This document shows, in pieces, positions 34,109 through 42,980 of a DNA stretch of 64,000 bases. The notes beneath the pieces were generated by a model. The model was not told the DNA's origin. It saw nothing but the letters and a program-made list of their open reading frames with translations, and did no database searches. How positions within the stretch are numbered: the stretch's first letter is position 1; each line of letters starts with the position of its first letter. The stretch comes from Saccharopolyspora kobensis (GTDB taxonomy: Bacteria > Actinomycetota > Actinomycetes > Mycobacteriales > Pseudonocardiaceae): positions 61,581 through 125,580 of the forward strand of contig NZ_FNVB01000008.1 of the NCBI RefSeq assembly GCF_900108315.1. Reading direction: 5' to 3'. Made by a program: the position numbers and the translations under genes.

Positions 34109-35641
34109 TCAGCTGCGGCGAGCGCGCTTGGCCTTGCGCGGGGGCGGCAGGGCGCCTTCCGCGCGGAGGCGGGCCGCGTGCTCGGCCAGGGCGTCCACCA
34201 AGTCCTCCACGCGGGGGACCTCGGGCTGGACGTCGACCCGCAGGCCGAACTCCTTGGCGGTCTCCGCCGTGTTCGGGCCGATGCAGGCCACCAGCGTCCG
34301 GGCGTGCGGCTTGCCCGCGATGCCGACCAGGTTCCGGACCGTCGACGACGAGGTGAAGCACACCGCGTCGAAGCCACCCGTCTTGATCATCTCGCGGGTG
34401 TCGGCGGGCGGCGGCGCGGCGCGGACGGTGCGGTAGGCCGTCACGTCGTCGACCTCCCAGCCGCGCTCGCGCAGACCGGCCGACAGCGTCTCGGTGGCGA
34501 TGTCCGCGCGCGGCAGCAGCACCCGGTCGACCGGGTCCAGGATGTCGTCGTGCGGCGGGAAGTCCTGCAGCAGGCCTTCGCTGGACTGGTCACCGGAGGG
34601 CAGCAGCTCCGGGATGATCCCGAAGTCGCGCACCCGCTCCGCGGTGGCCTCGCCGACGCAGGCGATCTTCACACCGGAGAACGCCCGCGCGTCCAGGCCG
34701 AACTCGCCGAACTTCTCCCACACGGCCTTCACCGCGTTGGCCGAGGTGAACACCACCCACTGGTAGCGGCCGTCGACCAGGCCCTTGACCGCGCGCTCCA
34801 TCTGCGCGGGGCTGCGCGGCGGCTCGACCGAGATGGTCGGCACCTCGTGCGAGACGGCGCCGTGCGACCACAGGCGGTCGCTCATCACGCCTGCCTGCTC
34901 CTTGGTGCGCGGCACCAGGACCTTCCAGCCGTACAGCGCGCGCGACTCCCACCAGGAGAGCTTGCTGCGCTCGGACACGACGTCGCCGATGGTCACCACC
35001 AGGTGGCCCTGCAGCTCACCGGCGTCCGCGGCCAGCGAGGCCAGCGTCGTGTCGATGGTGCGCTGCTGGACCGTGGTGCCGGAAGCGGTCACCGCGACCG
35101 GCGTGGTCGCGGCCCTGCCGTGCTCGACCAGGCGCGAAGCGGCCTCGGCCAGGTGGCTGCCAGTGGTGTGCAGCACCAGCGCTCCGGGCGAGGCGGCCAG
35201 GGCGGGCCAGTCCACGTCGCCTCGGACGTCCACCTCGGTGTGCGCGGAGCCGAGCGCGACACCGGCGTAAGCCGGAACCGCGCTGCCACCGGCTACGCCG
35301 GGAACCACGTCGAACGCGACACCGGTCTTGGCGACCTCCTGGACCTCGCGGACCACCGCGTCGGCGGTCAGCGGGTCACCGGCCACCAGGCGCACCACAC
35401 CGCGCCCGATCGAGGCCTCGTTCGCCAGGTCCTTGGCCACGTCCGCCGGGTCGCCCACGGCCGGGCGCACCTCGGCGCCGTCCGCGGCCAGCCCGACGAT
35501 GTCGGCGGGTACGTCCGGATCGGTCACCAGCAGGGCGGCACGGGTGATCGCATCCCGGGCCCGAACGGTGAGCAGACCGGCGTCACCGGGACCGGAGCCC
35601 ACGAACGCAATCCGTCCGGGGGTCTTGCGTGCTCGGGTCAT
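34109..35641 (-). CDS. hemD: Uroporphyrinogen-III methyltransferase/synthase fusion
   Basis: 510 residues. The N-terminal half is a SUMT-like methyltransferase domain (VGSGPGDAGLLTVRARDAI; VVPGVAGGSAVPAYAGVAL), and the C-terminal half (from about 245) is a HemD uroporphyrinogen-III synthase (FTSANAVKAVWEKFG; CFTSSSTVRNL). In the SUMT half the usual GDPF.FGRG motif reads AGDPLTADA, so methyltransferase activity may be weak or lost; such fusions are common in actinobacteria. ATG at 35641 is favoured by GGGGAG 7 nt upstream. ATG at 35656, overlapping the hemC stop (TGATG), is an alternative. Confidence 0.9.
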   Translation of the reverse strand: MTRARKTPGRIAFVGSGPGDAGLLTVRARDAITRAALLVTDPDVPADIVGLAADGAEVRPAVGDPADVAKDLANEASIGRGVVRLVAGDPLTADAVVREVQEVAKTGVAFDVVPGVAGGSAVPAYAGVALGSAHTEVDVRGDVDWPALAASPGALVLHTTGSHLAEAASRLVEHGRAATTPVAVTASGTTVQQRTIDTTLASLAADAGELQGHLVVTIGDVVSERSKLSWWESRALYGWKVLVPRTKEQAGVMSDRLWSHGAVSHEVPTISVEPPRSPAQMERAVKGLVDGRYQWVVFTSANAVKAVWEKFGEFGLDARAFSGVKIACVGEATAERVRDFGIIPELLPSGDQSSEGLLQDFPPHDDILDPVDRVLLPRADIATETLSAGLRERGWEVDDVTAYRTVRAAPPPADTREMIKTGGFDAVCFTSSSTVRNLVGIAGKPHARTLVACIGPNTAETAKEFGLRVDVQPEVPRVEDLVDALAEHAARLRAEGALPPPRKAKRARRS

Positions 35642-35655
35642 CAGGGCACTCCCCA

Positions 35656-36594
35656 TCAACTACTGCCAGGGCCGCTGAGCAGTGCGGTCCTGGCTTCGAT
35701 CAGCTGGGCGGCCAGATCGCGGCCCAGCTGGTCAGCGGCGGTCGTCTCACCAGTGGCGGAGGCGCGGACCAGACGGGAATCGTCGGCCGCCACCACCCCG
35801 CGCAGGGACAGCCGCAGCGCCACGCGCCCGTCCTCGTCGAGGTCCTCCACCACTTCGGCCAGCGCGCCGACCGGCGCGCTACAGCCCGCTTCGAGCGCGT
35901 TCAACATGCCGCGCTCGGCGGCCGCCGCGGCGCGGCTGGCCTGATCGTCCAGAACGGACTGCAGCAGGTGCTCGGTGTCCACGTCGTCGACGCGGCATTC
36001 CACTGCGAGCGCGCCCTGAGCGGGCGCGGGCAGCATCTGCAGTGGATCGAGCGTTTCCGTGATCACCTCGAGCCGGCCCACGCGGGCCAGCCCGGCGCGG
36101 GCGAGCACGACGGCGTCCAGCTCGCCGTCGGTCACCTTGCGCAGGCGGGTGTCCACATTGCCGCGGATGCTGCGCACCTCCAGCCCCAGGCCCAGGGCCC
36201 GGAGCTGGCTGGCGCGGCGCGGCGAACCGGTGCCCACGACGGAGCCCGGGGGCAATTCGCCGAGCGTCAGACCGTCCCGCGCCACCAGCGCGTCCCGCGG
36301 GTCCTCCCGGACCGGGACGGCGGCCAGCGACAACCGGGGGTCCGGTTCGGTCGGCAGGTCTTTGAAGGAGTGCACCGCGACGTCCACCTCGCCGGTGGCC
36401 AGCGCCTCGCGCAGCGCGGAGGTGAACACGCCCACGCCGATCTCGGCGATCGGCGCCATGGAGAGGTCGCCGGGCGTCTTCACGGTGATCAGCTGGGTCG
36501 GGTAACCCGCCTGCTCCAGCTGTTCGGCGACCCAGGAGCACTGGGCCACCGCCAGCGCGCTGCCGCGGGTGCCGATGCGGAGGGTCTTGTTCAA
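35656..36594 (-). CDS. hemC: Hydroxymethylbilane synthase
   Basis: A 312-residue porphobilinogen deaminase making the linear tetrapyrrole. Begins [31 protein letters not shown] and [12 protein letters not shown] line the active site, and the dipyrromethane cofactor attaches to the Cys in [12 protein letters not shown]. The start is TTG at 36594: GGGGAGG lies upstream and the TTG overlaps the hemA stop as TTGA, the same coupling seen across this operon. A more distant ATG in the long frame would run through hemA and is rejected. Confidence 0.95.
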   Translation of the reverse strand: MNKTLRIGTRGSALAVAQCSWVAEQLEQAGYPTQLITVKTPGDLSMAPIAEIGVGVFTSALREALATGEVDVAVHSFKDLPTEPDPRLSLAAVPVREDPRDALVARDGLTLGELPPGSVVGTGSPRRASQLRALGLGLEVRSIRGNVDTRLRKVTDGELDAVVLARAGLARVGRLEVITETLDPLQMLPAPAQGALAVECRVDDVDTEHLLQSVLDDQASRAAAAAERGMLNALEAGCSAPVGALAEVVEDLDEDGRVALRLSLRGVVAADDSRLVRASATGETTAADQLGRDLAAQLIEARTALLSGPGSS

Positions 36595-37976
36595 CGGTCC
36601 TCCCCGTCTTGTGCCGCTCGATCGTGCTTGCGGGCCTGCGCGACGGTCGTGCCCCCGGGCAGGACCTCGTCGGCCTGCGGGGAACCGAGCACCGCGGTGG
36701 TCTGCGGATCGAGTTCGAAGAGTTCTCGGAGCGCGTCGGCGTAACCGGCTCCACCGGGCACCGACGCCAGTTGCTTGACCCGGACCGTGGGGGCGTGCAG
36801 CAGCTTGTCCACCACGCGGCGGACGGTGCGCGCCAGCTCGTCGCGGACGCCGCCGTCGAGGTCGGGCAGGCGCGAGTCGAGCCGCAGCAGCTCGCTGTCC
36901 ACCACCTCGGCGGCGCGCTTGCGCAGCGCGGTCACGGTCGGGGTCACTTCCGCCGAGCGCTGCGCGGCGAGGTAGCCGCGCAGTTCCTCGGCGACGATCT
37001 GGGCGGCGCGCTCGGACTCGTTGCCGCCCTGCCGCTCGGAGAGCCGCTGCTGCAGGCTCTCCAGGTCGACGACGGTGACACCGGGCAGCTCGGCCACCGC
37101 GGCGTCGATGTCGCGGGGCAGCCCGAGGTCGCAGCACAGCAGCGGACGGCCGTCGCGCTCGGTCAGGGCCGCGGCGACCAGGTCCTCGGTGACCACGGCA
37201 CCGATCGCGCCGGTGCAGGCCACCACCAGGTCCGCGGCGGCGATCGCGCCGGAGAGGTCGCTGAGGTCGGCGGTGCGCGAGGCGACGCCGTCGGCGCGCA
37301 GCGATTCGGCCAGCCGCTCGCCGTTGGCGGGCGTGCGGTTGGCGATCACGACCTCGCCGATGCCGACGCGCTTGAGCTGCGCGGCGGCCAAGCCGCCCAT
37401 CGAGCCCGCGCCGACGATCAGCGCGCTGCGCCCGGCCAGGCCGTCCAGCGCGACCTCGGCGTCGGCGAGCGCCTCGGAGACCACCGACGCGCCTTCGGCG
37501 TCGATGCCGGTCTCGCTGTGCACCCGCTTGCCGACGCGCAGCGCCTGCTGGGCGAGCTCGTGCAGCGTCTTGCCGACGGTGCCGCTCTCGTCCGCGGTGC
37601 CGTAGGCCTGCCGCAGCTGGCCGAGGATCTGCGCCTCGCCGACGACCATCGAGTCCAGGCCGGCGGCGACCGAGAACAGGTGCTCGACCGCGGCGCCCGC
37701 GTAGTAGACGTAGAGGTGGTCGGACAGGTCGCGGAACTCCGCACCGGCGTGCCGGGCCAGCACCGAGCTGACGTCGTCCAGGCCGCCGTGGAAGGTCTCC
37801 GCCATCGCGTACACCTCGACCCGGTTGCAGGTCGAGATCACGAAGGCCTCGCACACGTGGTCCTGCTGCAGCAGTTCGTCGAGCACCTTGCGGACTTCGT
37901 CGCCACTGATCGAGACCCGCTCCAGCACCCGGACCGGGGCGCTGCGGTGGGAAATCCCGACGGTGAGCAGGTTCAC
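36591..37976 (-). CDS. hemA: Glutamyl-tRNA reductase
   Basis: A 461-residue NADPH enzyme reducing glutamyl-tRNA to glutamate-1-semialdehyde, the first step of haem synthesis. The catalytic Cys is in [12 protein letters not shown] (about 50). The NADPH domain has [19 protein letters not shown], and C-terminal helices mediate dimerisation. GTG start overlaps the rex stop as GTGA. Its position directly after rex ties tetrapyrrole synthesis to the NADH/NAD+ ratio. Confidence 0.95.
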   Translation of the reverse strand: MNLLTVGISHRSAPVRVLERVSISGDEVRKVLDELLQQDHVCEAFVISTCNRVEVYAMAETFHGGLDDVSSVLARHAGAEFRDLSDHLYVYYAGAAVEHLFSVAAGLDSMVVGEAQILGQLRQAYGTADESGTVGKTLHELAQQALRVGKRVHSETGIDAEGASVVSEALADAEVALDGLAGRSALIVGAGSMGGLAAAQLKRVGIGEVVIANRTPANGERLAESLRADGVASRTADLSDLSGAIAAADLVVACTGAIGAVVTEDLVAAALTERDGRPLLCCDLGLPRDIDAAVAELPGVTVVDLESLQQRLSERQGGNESERAAQIVAEELRGYLAAQRSAEVTPTVTALRKRAAEVVDSELLRLDSRLPDLDGGVRDELARTVRRVVDKLLHAPTVRVKQLASVPGGAGYADALRELFELDPQTTAVLGSPQADEVLPGGTTVAQARKHDRAAQDGEDR

Positions 37977-38800
37977 AGCCGTTCCACCATCCTGTTCGCC
38001 GATTCGACCTCGCCTGGTTCCTGTTCACCGGAGCCCGGCGGCCCGGTGTCCGCGCCGTCCACTTCGGACTGCGCCGCGGCCTCCTGCTGACGCCGGGCCA
38101 CGTGGAACGACAGGATCTGCATCTCCACCGCCAGGTCGACCTTGCGCACCTCGACGTGCTCAGGAACCTGCAGGACGACGGGCGCGAAGTTCAGGATGCA
38201 CGTAACGCCACCGGCGACCAAACGGTCGCAGACCTCCTGGGCGCCCTGCACGGGCGTGGCGATCACGCCGATGGTGACCTCGCGGTCGGCGCACACCTCG
38301 ACGATGTCGTCGATGTGGCTGACCGGGATGCCGCCGACCGGCACGCCGACCAGGTCGGGGTCCAGGTCGAACAGCGCCGACACCGGGAAGCCGCGGCTCG
38401 GGAAGCCGCCGTAGTTGGCCAGCGCGTGACCGAGGTTTCCGATCCCGACCACCGCGACGCTGTGCTTGCGGGTCAGGCCGAGCGTCCGCTCTATCTGCCC
38501 GACCAGCACCGACACCTCGTAGCCGACGCCGCGGGTGCCGTAGGAGCCGATGTAGGAGAGGTCCTTGCGGAGCTTGGCGGAGTTCACGCCCGCCGCCACC
38601 GCCAGCTCGTCGCTGGAGACCGTGGTGACGTCCTGGTCGGCCAGGACGGACAGGGCTCGCAGGTAGACCGCGAGGCGGGCGACGGCGGCTTCCGGGATCG
38701 CGCGGGCCCGCTCCCGGGCCGCGGGCACCTCGACCGACTGCTTGGACTCGGTCCGGGCCTGCCCGTCTCCGTCCTGCACGTCCGCTCCGTGGGCCGTCAC
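37973..38800 (-). CDS. rex: Redox-sensing repressor Rex
   Basis: 275 residues. A winged-helix domain (about 35-110, with [20 protein letters not shown]) binds the operator, and a Rossmann domain ([19 protein letters not shown]) binds NADH or NAD+. High NADH releases it from DNA. It has an extra polar N-terminus of about 30 residues and a Glu/Gln/Pro-rich tail. GTG at 38800 has GGGAG 7 nt upstream. It is the first gene of rex-hemA-hemC-hemD, as in Streptomyces, and is probably autoregulated through the site at 39013-39030. Confidence 0.95.
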   Translation of the reverse strand: MTAHGADVQDGDGQARTESKQSVEVPAARERARAIPEAAVARLAVYLRALSVLADQDVTTVSSDELAVAAGVNSAKLRKDLSYIGSYGTRGVGYEVSVLVGQIERTLGLTRKHSVAVVGIGNLGHALANYGGFPSRGFPVSALFDLDPDLVGVPVGGIPVSHIDDIVEVCADREVTIGVIATPVQGAQEVCDRLVAGGVTCILNFAPVVLQVPEHVEVRKVDLAVEMQILSFHVARRQQEAAAQSEVDGADTGPPGSGEQEPGEVESANRMVERL

Positions 38801-39001
38801 GCTGGATCTCCCTCGCCCTGCTGCTCGCTCACCTGTCCACCCGCGCGCTCCGCCGCGGGCGGCCGTCGACTTCCCGACTTCCTCCGCAGGCGGGGAGCAC
38901 CGACGCCCGACCGGTTCGCACCTCGGCGGCATCGTCCCGGCGCCGCGGGTGGCACCTGGTCCGCTGATCCGCACCGGGATCCCGGCGGTCGGACCACTGA
39001 C

Positions 39002-39030
39002 ACCGTAACCACTTGTGAACGCATGCACAA
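39002..39030 (-). promoter_or_regulatory. rex-hemACD promoter with Rex operator
   Basis: TTGTGAACGCATGCACAA (39013-39030) matches the 18-bp Rex operator form TTGTGAAN4TTCACAA except for the second half's inner bases. On the minus strand TTGTGC (39025-39030) and TACGGT (39002-39007) form a -35/-10 pair with a 17-bp spacer, so the operator covers the -35 and spacer. Transcription would give a leader of about 190 nt before rex. The rest of the 38801-39155 gap shows nothing I can name. Confidence 0.85.
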
Positions 39031-39155
39031 AGTCGCTGCGACCGTCGTGACCCGGAGACGCGAACCTTCCCCGCCATCATTGCCGATAGCCCCCCGACGT
39101 GCCAAAACGCGTGGTCTGGGGCACGTGACGGGCATCGCGCCGGGCCACAGCGCGG

Positions 39156-39392
39156 TCAGCGCGCCAGCGCGCGGCGGAAGCGCTCCTCCTCGACCCGCCA
39201 GAAGCCGTGCTCGACTCCATCGATCAAGATCACCGGGACCCGGTCGCCGTACTCCGCCCGCAGCTCCACGTCCGCGTCGACGTCCGCCGCGGACCACGCG
39301 ACACCGAGCTCAGCGCAGATCCGCCGCACGTCGGAGATCGCGTCGTCGCACGCGTGGCAGCCGTCTCGGGTCATCACGGTCACTTGGTGCAT
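39156..39392 (-). CDS. Glutaredoxin-like protein
   Basis: A 78-residue thioredoxin-fold protein with the active site TRDGCHACDDA (CxxC at about 10-13), the cis-proline segment VPVILID and the ending HGFWRVEEERFRRAL. Small glutaredoxin/DUF836-like proteins of this kind could work with mycothiol or thioredoxin reductase; the reductant is not known. ATG has GGAG 7 nt upstream. It sits between the rex operon and the bldN-type sigma factor, a position conserved in related actinobacteria. Confidence 0.85.
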   Translation of the reverse strand: MHQVTVMTRDGCHACDDAISDVRRICAELGVAWSAADVDADVELRAEYGDRVPVILIDGVEHGFWRVEEERFRRALAR

Positions 39393-39777
39393 ACCGCCGC
39401 TCCAGGGAGAGATTCGGGCCGGATTCCGAGGCTCCACGGTACCCAGCCGGCGGTGGCGGAGCGCACCTCCAATCCTGCTGGTCAAGTGTCCAAAATCACC
39501 CTGCAGAGCGAACCTTCGCGGCAGCCGGGAACACGCTGCGTAGTCGGATGATCACCGCCTTGCACTACCTACTTCCGAGTAACAACACGTATGCTGCTGC
39601 TCCAACGCCCACGCCCCCGGCGCGACCCAGGTTCCCGAACGAGCGACCCGACACCGCCACGAACGACTGCTCGCTCCGCGACGGAGGCGGGTGTCCGCAG
39701 GACACCGCGACATGACGCCGAACCCGGTACGTCCCACCAGGACCGGTCCGCCAACGACGGCAGGAGGTCGCAACGAG
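39393..39777. other. Intergenic region upstream of sigma factor
   Basis: A 385-bp divergent gap. It is AT-richer at about 39540-39600. TATGCT at about 39588 is a possible -10 box, but no -35 at a normal distance was found. It probably contains the sigma-factor promoter and a long leader. Confidence 0.4.
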
Positions 39778-40404
39778 ATGAGCAGCCCGAACGCGCTCGC
39801 ACCCCCCGCCCCGGACGTCGCCCGCCGCCGCGTCGAGCCGCCCGCCCCGAGACCGGGGAGCTGGGCCTACGTCAGCGCCGCGCAGCAGGGCGACAACGAC
39901 GCCTTCGGGCACCTCTACGACGAGTACGCCCAGACCGTCTACCGCTACGTGCTCTTCCGGGTCAGCGACCACTGCCTGGCCGAGGACATCACCAGCGAGA
40001 CCTTCCTGCGCGCGCTGCGCCGGATCGCCTCGATCAGCTACCAGGGCCGCGACGTGGCCGCCTGGTTCATCACCATCGCCAAGAACCTGATCCTCGACCA
40101 CATCAAGTCCAGCCGGTACCGGCTGGAGGTCCCCACCGCCGACTGGACCGACAACCTCCCGGCGCAGCGCGCGCACTTCGGCCCCGAGCAGCACGTGCTC
40201 ACCGAGGCCACCCACCACGAGCTGCTGCGCTGCGTCCGCCAGCTCAACCCCGACCAGCGGGAATGCATCCGGCTGCGATTCCTGCAAGGCCTGTCCGTCA
40301 CCGAGACCGCGGTCGCGATGCAGCGCAACGAAGGGGCGGTGAAGGCGCTGCAGCACCGCGCGATCCGCCGCCTGGCGCAGCTGCTGCCCGACGACCTCCG
40401 CTGA
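39778..40404 (+). CDS. BldN-type ECF sigma factor
   Basis: 208 residues. Region 2 begins GDNDAFGHLYDEYAQTVYRY and includes DHCLAEDITSETFLRALRRI; region 4 is LNPDQRECIRLRFLQGLSVT with AVAMQRNEGAVKALQHRAIR. Sequence and the position beside rex and a glutaredoxin match Streptomyces bldN, which drives aerial hypha genes and is held by an anti-sigma factor. No anti-sigma gene is adjacent here. ATG at 39778 is chosen for GGAGGT 9 nt upstream; the frame is open back to 39691 and beyond, so a longer N-terminal pro-sequence is possible, as in BldN. Confidence 0.82.
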   Translation: MSSPNALAPPAPDVARRRVEPPAPRPGSWAYVSAAQQGDNDAFGHLYDEYAQTVYRYVLFRVSDHCLAEDITSETFLRALRRIASISYQGRDVAAWFITIAKNLILDHIKSSRYRLEVPTADWTDNLPAQRAHFGPEQHVLTEATHHELLRCVRQLNPDQRECIRLRFLQGLSVTETAVAMQRNEGAVKALQHRAIRRLAQLLPDDLR

Positions 40405-40547
40405 GGACGTTGCCGCGCCCGCCGGAGGTGCGCAAAGGTGGTTGCCGGGAGGCTCTAAGCTAGGGGCCTGCTGAGCCGGATGGCCCACCGGCGAGAACCA
40501 GGAACTTTCGCACGAACGCTCCGGAGGACCCCCAGGGAGGCGCGGCG

Positions 40548-41468
40548 GTGCCGACACGTCAGGGCTCGGCCGATGGCGCGGGCCAGCGCGGCCTGCAAGC
40601 GCAGGTCGACAGCGCGAAGGTGGCCGGCCGCGCCTCGGCCGAGGCGGCCGTGGCCGCCGCCCCCGGCCCGGACGGTTCGCTGGCCACTCCGCCCGACCTG
40701 ACCGCGGCGGCGTTCTTCGACGTGGACAACACGATGATGATGGGCGCCTCGCTGTTCCACTTCGCCCGCGGGCTGGCCGCCCGCAAGTTCCTCACCGCCA
40801 CCGATCTGGCCGGGTTCGCCTGGCAGCAGCTGAAGTTCCGGGTCGGCGGCCGGGAGAACCACCAGGACATGCAGGCCAGCCGCGAGCAGGCGCTGTCGTT
40901 CGTGGCCGGCCGCAAGGTCTCCGAGCTGGTGGAGCTCAGCGAGGAGATCTACGACGAGCTGATGGCCGACCGGATCTGGGCGGGCACCCGGGCGCTGGCG
41001 CAGATGCACCTGGACGCCGGGCAGCGGGTGTGGCTGGTGACCGCGACGCCGGTCGAGCTGGCGCAGATCATCGCGCGCCGCCTGGGCCTGACCGGCGCGC
41101 TGGGCACGGTCGCGGAGAGCGCCAACGGCGTCTACACCGGCCGCCTGGTCGGCGAGATGCTGCACGGCAGGGCCAAGGCGCACGCGGTGCGCGCGCTGGC
41201 CGCCAGCGAGGGCCTGGACCTGCGCCGCTGCACGGCCTACTCGGACTCGGCCAACGACATCCCGATGCTGTCGGTGGTGGGCACCGCGGTGGCGGTGAAC
41301 CCGGACCAGCGGCTGCGCGACATCGCCCGCGCCCGGGCCTGGGAGGTCCGCGACTTCCGCACCGGCCGCAAAGCGGCCCGAATCGGCCTGAACTCGATGC
41401 TCGGCGCCAGCGCCATCGCGGGAGCGATAGCGGCAGGCCTCGCCTACCGCCGCCGCGACCGCTCCTAA
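40548..41468 (+). CDS. HAD-IB family phosphatase (SerB-like)
   Basis: 306 residues. HAD motif I is [13 protein letters not shown] (about 58), motif [12 protein letters not shown], motif III the conserved Lys in GRAKAHAV, and motif [13 protein letters not shown]. The cap helices between I and II match the HAD-IB/SerB1-type proteins of actinobacteria, whose substrate (phosphoserine or lysophosphatidate-like) is not settled. The first 50 residues are Ala/Gln-rich and likely disordered. GTG with GGGAGG 7 nt upstream. It is divergent from the rex side and convergent to the VOC gene, with a family A copy between. Confidence 0.85.
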   Translation: MPTRQGSADGAGQRGLQAQVDSAKVAGRASAEAAVAAAPGPDGSLATPPDLTAAAFFDVDNTMMMGASLFHFARGLAARKFLTATDLAGFAWQQLKFRVGGRENHQDMQASREQALSFVAGRKVSELVELSEEIYDELMADRIWAGTRALAQMHLDAGQRVWLVTATPVELAQIIARRLGLTGALGTVAESANGVYTGRLVGEMLHGRAKAHAVRALAASEGLDLRRCTAYSDSANDIPMLSVVGTAVAVNPDQRLRDIARARAWEVRDFRTGRKAARIGLNSMLGASAIAGAIAAGLAYRRRDRS

Positions 41469-41520
41469 CCCCCACCCCCACCAGGCCATCCACGCCGAGC
41501 AGCCCGCGCCGAACGCTCCG

Positions 41521-41590
41521 CGCCAGGCCGTCCGCGGCGGGTGATCCGCGCCAGGCCGTCCGCGCCAGGCCGTCCGCGGCGGGTGGTCCG
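41521..41590. repeat. Short tandem repeat 3' of HAD gene
   Basis: CGCCAGGCCGTCCG occurs three times (41521, 41549, 41563). The first and third copies extend to a 28-bp unit ending GGCGGGTGRTCCG. Non-coding, and directly abutting the family A copy. Confidence 0.8.
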
Positions 41591-41720
41591 CAATTTCAAT
41601 TGAAATCGAAGCTCCAATTTCAATGGAAGTTGCACACCACGTCGGCGTGTCCGGCGCCCGACACGCCGACCCTGCCGCAATTTCAATTGAAATCAGACGT
41701 CCAATTTCCATTGAAATTGC
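41590..41720. repeat. Family A double-palindrome element, copy 3
   Basis: Left module 41590-41633 (AATTTCAATTGAAATC... AATTTCAATGGAAGTT). Hairpin GTCGGCGTGTCCGG/CCCGACACGCCGAC (41641-41670). Right module 41677-41720 (AATTTCAATTGAAATC, AGACGTCC, AATTTCCATTGAAATT). It lies 35 bp from the VOC gene's stop, between convergent genes. Confidence 0.93.
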
Positions 41721-41754
41721 GCGGAGACGGCGAGCGCCTCGCCGCAGGGAGCGG

Positions 41755-42162
41755 TCAGCCTGCGGAGATGTCGACCATCCACGTGATGCCGAAGCGGTCC
41801 GTGCACATGCCGAAGACGTCGCCCCACATCTGCTTCTCCAGCGGGACCGCCACCACGCCGTCCGCCGAGAGCTTCGCCCAGTAGCCGCGCAGCTCCTCGT
41901 CGCTGTCACCGGTGAGGCTCACCGAGATGTTGTTGCCCGGCCGGTGCTCCATGCCCGGCGGGATGTCGGAGGCCATCAGCGTGAAGCCGCTGTCGGTCTC
42001 CAGCATCGAGTGCATGATCTTGTCGGCTTCCGGCGCGTCGCTGGCACCGGCGTCGCCGTAGGTGCTGATCTGCAGGTTCCCGCCGAATACCTGCTGGTAG
42101 AACTCCATCGCCTGCCGGGCGGTGCCGTCGAAGCTGATGTACGGGTTGAGACGAGAAGACAC
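41755..42162 (-). CDS. VOC-family protein, PhnB-like
   Basis: 135 residues forming one vicinal-oxygen-chelate domain of the PhnB/3-demethylubiquinone-methyltransferase-like type: LNPYISFDGTARQAMEFYQQVFGG at the start (split here over two strands), LMASDIPPGM in the middle and WGDVFGMCTDRFGITWMVDI at the end. These proteins are often glyoxalase- or fosfomycin-resistance-like, but the substrate cannot be read from sequence. GTG start with GAGGGGG about 7 nt upstream. No operon partner is obvious. Confidence 0.8.
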   Translation of the reverse strand: MSSRLNPYISFDGTARQAMEFYQQVFGGNLQISTYGDAGASDAPEADKIMHSMLETDSGFTLMASDIPPGMEHRPGNNISVSLTGDSDEELRGYWAKLSADGVVAVPLEKQMWGDVFGMCTDRFGITWMVDISAG

Positions 42163-42238
42163 CGGAATCCCCCTCTGCTCGCATTCACGGCAACTGCAGG
42201 CTAGGCGCACCGCGCGGCGGCGGCGCGCTGGGAAGAAC

Positions 42239-42279
42239 CGGGCCGGTGCGGTGGCATCCCCGCCCACCGCACCGGCCCG
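42239..42279 (-). terminator. Terminator 3' of HdeD-like gene
   Basis: CGGGCCGGTGCGGTGG and CCACCGCACCGGCCCG form a perfect 16-bp stem with a 9-nt loop, 50 bp after the stop of the HdeD-like gene. Confidence 0.85.
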
Positions 42280-42328
42280 TCCGCCTGCCGGGCGCACCCC
42301 ACCCGCCCACACGCCCGGACGGCGGAAG

Positions 42329-42910
42329 TCAGTCGGCGGCGAAGCGCTTGGCCGCGCCGCGGATGCGGAACGCGGTGATGATCTCCACGACGCCGACCAC
42401 GAGCAGCCAGATGCCGCCGAAGAGCACCAGCAGCGCGACCGAGGCGAGCGGCGACACGATCAGCACCACCCCGCCCAGCGCGGTGAGCACGCCGAGGAAA
42501 ATCTGCCAGCCGCGCGCGGGCATGTCCCGGTCGGCCACCGACGCGGTGATCTCCGTGACGCCGCGGAACAGCCAGCCGATCCCGATCCACAGGCCCAGCA
42601 GCAGGATCGACTGCATCTCGCCGCGGAAGCACAGCAACCCGAGCAGGATCGACAGCGCACCGCTGACGAACGCGAGCACTCGGATGGCCCCCGATCCGTG
42701 CGTGCCGAACGCGGCGACGATCTGCAGCACCCCGCTGACCAGCAGGTAGATGCCGAAGAGCACACCCACCACGATCAGCGTCGCGGCCGGCCACACCAGC
42801 GCCAGCACGCCGACCACCAGCGAGCAGATCCCGACCACCAGGATCGACTGCCACGCCACTTTCGCCAGCCGCTGCCCGAGCTCTGCGGTTTCTCCGGGAA
42901 AGATGCTCAT
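42329..42910 (-). CDS. HdeD/DUF308-family membrane protein
   Basis: 193 residues with six membrane segments in three similar hairpins (for example LVVGICSLVVGVLALVWPAA and VLTALGGVVLIVSPLASVAL), typical of HdeD-like proteins. In enteric bacteria HdeD supports acid resistance; the role in actinomycetes is unknown. The sequence ends with a basic RIRGAAKRFAAD. ATG has GGAGG 7 nt upstream. It lies 70 bp downstream of the ClpC-like gene and may share its transcript, which would suggest a stress role (inference). Confidence 0.82.
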   Translation of the reverse strand: MSIFPGETAELGQRLAKVAWQSILVVGICSLVVGVLALVWPAATLIVVGVLFGIYLLVSGVLQIVAAFGTHGSGAIRVLAFVSGALSILLGLLCFRGEMQSILLLGLWIGIGWLFRGVTEITASVADRDMPARGWQIFLGVLTALGGVVLIVSPLASVALLVLFGGIWLLVVGVVEIITAFRIRGAAKRFAAD

Positions 42911-42980
42911 GGTCCATCCTCCGCACGTCACCGGGCCCAGCGCAGTCCTCGAACGCGCAGATCATCAGTCCGGGTGAAGC

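Noticed and set aside
38801-39001. Haem or NAD riboswitch in the rex leader
   Set aside because: The leader is about 190 nt, but no recognisable aptamer pattern was found; regulation is explained by the Rex site.
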